Source of the DNA: Kiritimatiellia bacterium
Lineage (GTDB): Bacteria > Verrucomicrobiota > Kiritimatiellia > RFP12 > UBA1067
Reading direction: 5' to 3'
Assembly (NCBI GenBank): GCA_017525225.1
Contig: JAFXTB010000074.1
Coordinates: 1 to 37,806 of the forward strand
Length of the DNA stretch: 37,806 nt
Shown: in pieces, positions 34,525-37,806 of the stretch
Layout: every line of letters starts with the position of its first letter
Position numbering within the stretch: position 1 is the stretch's first letter
The notes under the pieces: generated by a model
What the model saw: the letters and a program-made list of their open reading frames with translations, nothing else
The model's database searches: none
Told to the model about the DNA's origin: nothing
Program-made: the position numbers and the translations under genes

Positions 34525-34618
34525 TGGCGGAGGAGGAGGGGTTCGAACCCTCGATACGGAGATTAGACCGTATGGCGATTTAGCAAACCGCTGCCTTCAG
34601 CCACTCAGCCACTCCTCC
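34525..34618 (-). tRNA. tRNA-Ser (GCU anticodon)
   Basis: Acceptor 5' GGAGGAG pairs with CTCCTCC, followed by discriminator G and an encoded CCA (3' end at 34525). The anticodon stem-loop has TTTGCTAAA with anticodon GCT at 34582-34584. A long variable arm (type II, about 17 nt with its stem CATACGG/CCGTATC-like pairing) and GGTTCGAACCC as T arm are visible. This serves AGC/AGU codons. Total length is 94 nt. Confidence 0.95.
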
Positions 34619-34632
34619 GGCGAACGCCGTAC

Positions 34633-34661
34633 ATGATACGGTTTTTCCGTGCGGAAATCAA
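34633..34661 (-). promoter_or_regulatory. tRNA-Ser promoter
   Basis: On the minus strand, TTGATT (34656-34661), 17 bp, TATCAT (34633-34638). Transcription would start about 8 nt before the tRNA 5' end. It starts just 12 nt downstream of the siroheme-decarboxylase-like gene's stop. Confidence 0.65.
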
Positions 34662-34673
34662 GCGGGAAATGCA

Positions 34674-35657
34674 TCAATCCGCAAAAAAAGTCATGGAGGT
34701 CTTCTTGTGTTCGCGCGTGGATACGAGCATTATGCCCCCTTCGAGCCCGGTGGCGGCCTCCAGCCGGGCGAACGCTGCGGCGGCCTCGGCGGCGGAACGG
34801 GCATGCACCATCGCAAAGAGGTTGTACGGAAATTCCGGCACCGCCGGACGCTCGTAGCAGTGCGTCACCTCGTCGCAGGCGGCAAGCGCACGGCCTGCGG
34901 ATGTAGAATCCCCCTCCACGCGCCAGCAGCACATGCCGTTGGCCGTCCATCCTGCCTCGCGGTGCGCCAGCAGAAGCCCGATCCGCCTGAGACGGCCCGA
35001 ACGCCGCCAGATCTCAAGCCGGGAAAGAAGGTCCCACTCCTTCTGTCCAGCCTGCCCGGCAAGGGCGGTGAAGTAGTCGGCTCGGACCTCCGTGTCGCCC
35101 TGCATCGCACGGATGATCGCGCGGTCTGCAGGCGTCACGGGCGCATCGTCCGCCACGGACTCATCGCGCGTGCGCGTGGCCGCGCCGAAGACTACGTCCA
35201 CCTTGTATCTACGCGTGGCCGGAAGGAAATGCACGGTGTACGGGGCGAGCCGCGCACGGACGTCCTGCGCCATCGCATCGAAGTCATCGGCGGGACAGGA
35301 CAGCGTGAACCACAGGTTGGGCATGCCGGCATCCCGCGTACGACCCGCCTCGAAATCGAAGGGTTCGCGCACATAGCAGTGCGTGACGCCCCCGAGCGGG
35401 GTGACCGCAGCCGCGGCGGAGTCAAGCGATGCCTCCGGCACCTGTACGGTGCATAGGACCGACCTGTACCCGACCCGCCGCGTATCGAAGACCGCCCCGA
35501 ACCGGCGCACTATGCCCTGCCGGCGGCATCGCTCCACAAATTCAATCACCTCGTCCTCACGGCGGCCAAGGCCCTCCGCCAGCAACCTGAACGGGCGCGG
35601 CGCTATCGGCAGGCCGCGCTGCAGCGCGGCGAGCATCTCCTGTTCAGAGGCGGTCAC
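34674..35657 (-). CDS. Fused siroheme-decarboxylase-like (AhbA/AhbB-type) protein
   Basis: 327 residues with two similar Lrp/AsnC-like halves. Half 1 (about 1-165): helix-turn-helix-like start, VGYRSVLCTVQVP and HCYVREPFDFEAG then NLWFTL. Half 2 (about 175-327): GWTANGMCCWRVE and HCYERPAVPEFPYNLFAMV. The H-x-Y-x-R...(Y)NL(W/F) pattern is that of siroheme decarboxylases (AhbA/AhbB, NirD/L/G/H), which take siroheme to didecarboxysiroheme on the alternative haem route of anaerobes. In bacteria and archaea AhbA and AhbB are usually separate partners; here both halves are on one chain. The GTG start overlaps the lptE-like stop (GTGA). An ATG at 35636 is an alternative. Confidence 0.75.
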   Translation of the reverse strand: MTASEQEMLAALQRGLPIAPRPFRLLAEGLGRREDEVIEFVERCRRQGIVRRFGAVFDTRRVGYRSVLCTVQVPEASLDSAAAAVTPLGGVTHCYVREPFDFEAGRTRDAGMPNLWFTLSCPADDFDAMAQDVRARLAPYTVHFLPATRRYKVDVVFGAATRTRDESVADDAPVTPADRAIIRAMQGDTEVRADYFTALAGQAGQKEWDLLSRLEIWRRSGRLRRIGLLLAHREAGWTANGMCCWRVEGDSTSAGRALAACDEVTHCYERPAVPEFPYNLFAMVHARSAAEAAAAFARLEAATGLEGGIMLVSTREHKKTSMTFFAD

Positions 35658-36214
35658 CGGGACTTCCCGGCCCCAGTCGCCTGCTTGCCCTTGGGCGAGC
35701 CGAACGACCATGCCACGAGATCGTCCACCACCTGCCTGCCAAGGTCCTGGCCTATGCGCATGGCGGCGTTGCGCTGTCCGGTAAGAAGGTCGTTCTGCGT
35801 AAGGAAGGATGTCTCGGCCGCGTATTTGCGGTTGTCCACCAGCACCTTCCCGGTCTTCTTGTCGATTATGGAGACCTCTGCGGTCACCACGTAGCGGTAC
35901 GAGTTGGCCCTCGTGCCCAGGGAACGATCGTAGGTGAGCGCGCCGCGCTGGACATTGACTATCGACCCCTGCAGCTCTATGGCGGCATCCCCGGTGCGAC
36001 GGAGCTTGAAGGTGCCTTCGCGCTGCAGCTCGCGGCGGAGCTGCTGGGTGGTGATCGGTCCCAGTTCGGCGGCGTTCGTACGGTTCTCGAACACCGGCAC
36101 GGCGACCGTGCGGTATTCCTCCGGCACGGCGCTCTTCCATGTGTAGCTCGCGCATCCGCACAGCACGGCGGCGAGCAAGGTGGCCACGGCCACGGCGTTG
36201 ATGAAGTTCTTCAT
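35654..36214 (-). CDS. LptE-like LPS-assembly lipoprotein
   Basis: 186 residues. Lipoprotein signal MKNFINAVAVATLLAAVLCGC with Cys21. The body follows the LptE pattern: RTVAVPVFENRTNAAELGP, then TQQLRRELQREG, and a beta-rich part (ALTYDRSLGTRANSYRYVV). LptE plugs the LptD outer-membrane barrel and helps deliver lipopolysaccharide, so the organism should have an LPS-type outer membrane. The start overlaps the bamD-like stop (ATGA, 4 nt) and it is followed by the decarboxylase gene with a further 4 nt overlap. Family-level confidence is good; the symbol is not certain. Confidence 0.78.
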   Translation of the reverse strand: MKNFINAVAVATLLAAVLCGCASYTWKSAVPEEYRTVAVPVFENRTNAAELGPITTQQLRRELQREGTFKLRRTGDAAIELQGSIVNVQRGALTYDRSLGTRANSYRYVVTAEVSIIDKKTGKVLVDNRKYAAETSFLTQNDLLTGQRNAAMRIGQDLGRQVVDDLVAWSFGSPKGKQATGAGKSR

Positions 36215-37272
36215 TCCTCTTTGCCTTTCGCATCTTGAGCCGCGCCGGACATGCCACGCAGTTCGTCCAGCCGGCGGCTCACTTCCTCGGCATGGACTGA
36301 TTCCGGGTATTCCTCTAGAAACCTCTCGTATGCCGCCGTCGCCGCATGCGATGTACGCTGGCGGGAGTCGTAGAACTTGGCGCGCACATAGGCGTCCTCG
36401 GCCATGTAGGACCTCAGCTCGTCCAGCCAGCCCTTCATCTCCTCGGCGTTCGCATGGTCCGGCATCCGCTTCAGCGTGAGGTTGAGGTAGCTGGCCGTAT
36501 CCTTGCAGCGCGGCAGGTTGTATGCGAGACGGCGGACGAGCCACATGCGGGCCTTGGCCTGCAGATATGCCGCAGCGTCCGCCTCCGGCGAATCGGGGAA
36601 GCGGCTCATCAGCGCCGCGTACACGAGCACCGCCTCCTCGTACTGCTGGTCCTGCTCGCGGAGGTCCGCGATCTTCAGCATCGCCTCCGGCACGTACTTC
36701 GCGCCGGGCGCGCGGCGCACCACCATCTCGTAGCGCTGGCGCATCACGCGCGTGGAGGTGAAGGACATCCCGAGGAACGTCCTCTTCTCGCGCAGCATCA
36801 GGTTGACGAGCTTGTACTGGTATTCCACAAGCTCCGCATAGGCGCAGGACCGCGGATAGAAGTCGAGCAGATAGCTCAGCTGCTCATATGCCTCGTCATA
36901 CTCCTGCATGGACTTCGCCAGCAGCATGGCGAACATCAGCTGCGCCTGGGGCGCCTCCTTGGAGGCCGGCCATTCGCGCACGAGCGCGTCGCACATCTTG
37001 CAGGCCTGCTTGAAATCGTTCGCCTCCGCCAGCTCCTTGGCGTACGCGAACTGCTCGGCGGGCGTAGGCCTTGCCACGCTCAGCCACCACGAGAACCACG
37101 CCTTTTCGCGGCGCTCCGGCTTCGGCAGGTCGTCAAGACCGTCGAATCCCGGATAGGCATCCGTCGCATACGGGGAATTGCCGCCGAGCCCGGAGCCGGC
37201 AACGCGGTGCCCCGGCGCCGCGCACACGGCGCCCGCCACCAGGACCATCGCCGCCAAAAGGGATCTCTTCAT
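36211..37272 (-). CDS. BamD/YfiO-like outer-membrane assembly protein with TPR repeats
   Basis: 353 residues. A signal peptide (MKRSLLAAMVLVAGAVCA) is followed by a charged linker and TPR-like helical pairs from about residue 70 (FAYAKELAEANDFKQACKMC by type, then EEAVLVYAALMSRFPDSPEAD and YERFLEEYPESVHAEEV). These F-P-S/T-x-x-A-E repeats typify BamD/YbgF-type proteins of beta-barrel assembly. There is no good lipobox (the Cys is preceded by AV), unlike E. coli BamD, so anchoring may differ. It overlaps the lptE-like gene by 4 nt, uniting two envelope-assembly functions. A GGAAAG ribosome site precedes the ATG. Confidence 0.75.
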   Translation of the reverse strand: MKRSLLAAMVLVAGAVCAAPGHRVAGSGLGGNSPYATDAYPGFDGLDDLPKPERREKAWFSWWLSVARPTPAEQFAYAKELAEANDFKQACKMCDALVREWPASKEAPQAQLMFAMLLAKSMQEYDEAYEQLSYLLDFYPRSCAYAELVEYQYKLVNLMLREKRTFLGMSFTSTRVMRQRYEMVVRRAPGAKYVPEAMLKIADLREQDQQYEEAVLVYAALMSRFPDSPEADAAAYLQAKARMWLVRRLAYNLPRCKDTASYLNLTLKRMPDHANAEEMKGWLDELRSYMAEDAYVRAKFYDSRQRTSHAATAAYERFLEEYPESVHAEEVSRRLDELRGMSGAAQDAKGKEE

Positions 37273-37307
37273 CTTTCCAGCCTCTTCCTGAATTGCAGAA
37301 CGCCGCC

Positions 37308-37316
37308 ATTATACCA
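37308..37316 (-). promoter_or_regulatory. Extended -10 of the bamD-like operon
   Basis: On the minus strand, TGG-TATAAT; a TTCTCA (37331-37336) at about 17 bp could be a weak -35. The leader to the ATG at 37272 is about 30 nt and contains a GGAAAG ribosome site. Confidence 0.6.
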
Positions 37317-37359
37317 TAAAGGCGCGAAGGTGAGAAGATGGGAATTACGCACGGGCGGC

Positions 37360-37398
37360 GGTAGGGCTATCGCCCCACCTCCGCTGAAGCTTCGGCGG
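37360..37398. repeat. REP-like element, GTAG type
   Basis: GGTAGGG (37360-37366) runs into a small stem GGGC-TATC-GCCC (37364-37375), and a second hairpin, CCGCTGAAG/CTTCGGCGG with one wobble pair, follows at 37381-37398. It lies between the bamD-like promoter and the end of the next minus-strand gene. Confidence 0.5.
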
Positions 37399-37432
37399 AC
37401 AAGCCCGCGACCACCGCATTCACGTTCCCCGC

Positions 37433-37806
37433 TCAAAGCGGCGCGGAGGCAGCGAAGCCGGGGAAGTTGTTCGCCGCCGACGGCGCGAAGTAGAGCGGCA
37501 CCTCGCCCGTGAACGGATCGGCGTCCGCCGCCGAGGTCGGTATCACAACCGTCGAACACGTCGGCTTGTAGTAGACGGCCTTCTTCGTCTTCTTGTCCTT
37601 CTTGCCCGTGTCGTAGGTCAAGGTCGCCGTAACCGCGCCCGCCGTCGTCACCTTGAGCGACAATGTGATAAAATAGGTCAGACCTGTTTTATCACCGTCA
37701 CCTGGTAGGGCCGCCTCGCCGAGGCGGCCGCCATCAGCGTCCCACATATTCCCATCTTGATCCTTGAAATAAACCCTGCCCGTCTCGTTGGTGTATACCT
37801 CATACG
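37433..37806 (-). CDS. C-terminal part of an unidentified protein (5' end outside the window)
   Basis: The frame enters from the right edge and ends at 37433 with APSAANNFPGFAASAPL, giving 123 residues here. It begins YEVYTNETGRVYFKDQDG and continues with beta-rich sequence (TYFITLSLKVTTAGAVTATLTYDTG) and a Lys-rich stretch (KKDKKTKKAVYYKPT). It resembles the C-terminus of a secreted or surface protein, but no family is recognised. Two palindromes (37665-37695 and 37704-37729) lie inside the frame without breaking it. An internal ATG at 37747 is probably not the start, since the frame stays open beyond it with sensible sequence. Confidence 0.6.
   Translation of the reverse strand, partial: YEVYTNETGRVYFKDQDGNMWDADGGRLGEAALPGDGDKTGLTYFITLSLKVTTAGAVTATLTYDTGKKDKKTKKAVYYKPTCSTVVIPTSAADADPFTGEVPLYFAPSAANNFPGFAASAPL
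37665..37695. repeat. 31-bp inverted repeat inside coding sequence
   Basis: Arms of 15 nt (GTGATAAAATAGGTC and GACCTGTTTTATCAC) match with one mismatch around a single A. It encodes part of the DKTGLTYFITL segment in frame. Its centre AGGTCAGACCT resembles the GGTCAGACC palindromes often seen near Y1-transposase REP elements. Confidence 0.75.
37704..37729. repeat. REP-like palindrome inside coding sequence
   Basis: GGTAGGG (37704-37710) followed by the stem GGCCGCCTC-GCC-GAGGCGGCC (9-bp arms, 37709-37729). The minus-strand frame reads through it as GGRLGEAALPG. It carries the same GTAG tag as the element at 26192-26236. Confidence 0.7.

Overview
The window looks like a chromosomal piece of a GC-rich Gram-negative bacterium of the PVC group. 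Kiritimatiellota (Kiritimatiellae) fits best. This is inferred from gene content and style, not from a marker gene: an LptE-like lipoprotein and a BamD-like protein imply an outer membrane; there are secreted FAD-dependent oxidoreductase, GH127, parallel beta-helix and SGNH-esterase proteins, Tat-exported metallo-enzymes, a type II secretion/pilus-like cluster with unusual pseudopilins, and FucP-type sugar transport. The encoded proteins are mostly degradative or scavenging enzymes with signal peptides.

Layout. (1) 1-11,670, minus strand: one co-directional unit of six genes read from a promoter at 11,638-11,666. In order: secreted duplicated beta-helix protein, PA-like/AAC(3) fusion, MurQ/GCKR-type SIS protein, RpiB/LacAB-like isomerase carrying a signal peptide, FAD-oxidoreductase lipoprotein, and a tyrosine-phosphatase/GH127 fusion that runs off the left edge. 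It looks like a carbohydrate-processing operon, but the substrate cannot be read from sequence. (2) 11,782-14,110: a broken Tat-exported metallophosphoesterase gene diverging from an intact hipBA module whose promoter sits between two matching palindromes. (3) 14,152-17,443: an orphan NtrC-type regulator diverging from a secreted EEP-nuclease/GDPD fusion. (4) 17,560-25,901: gspF and gspE (minus), a secreted C69 peptidase gene bracketed by 9-bp minisatellites in opposite orientation, and a plus-strand pseudopilin operon. (5) 26,253-31,573: an HU-like/zinc-ribbon protein, a Tat MBL-fold hydrolase, a PAS-only protein, a DeoR regulator, an SGNH esterase and a Pro/His-rich small secreted protein. 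(6) 31,631-37,272, minus strand: M20 peptidase and FucP-type transporter, tRNA-Ser(GCU), a fused siroheme-decarboxylase-like protein, lptE-like and bamD-like genes. (7) 37,433-end: C-terminal part of an unidentified protein containing two palindromes in its reading frame.

Cross-cutting signals. Most recognisable promoters share an extended -10 (TGN-TANNAT), often with a TTGCNN -35 at 17 bp. At three genes the -10 lies only 6-10 nt before the ATG, predicting leaderless mRNAs. A family of GTAG/GGAG-tagged palindromes (REP/REPIN-like) occurs in at least four intergenic regions and once inside a coding frame. Short tandem repeats of 7 and 9 bp sit at junctions of the secretion/pilus cluster. The most unusual items are the phosphatase-glycosidase fusion with its operon, the exported isomerase, the HU-zinc-ribbon protein with a repeated RT(I/M)RID motif, and the palindromes in coding sequence.
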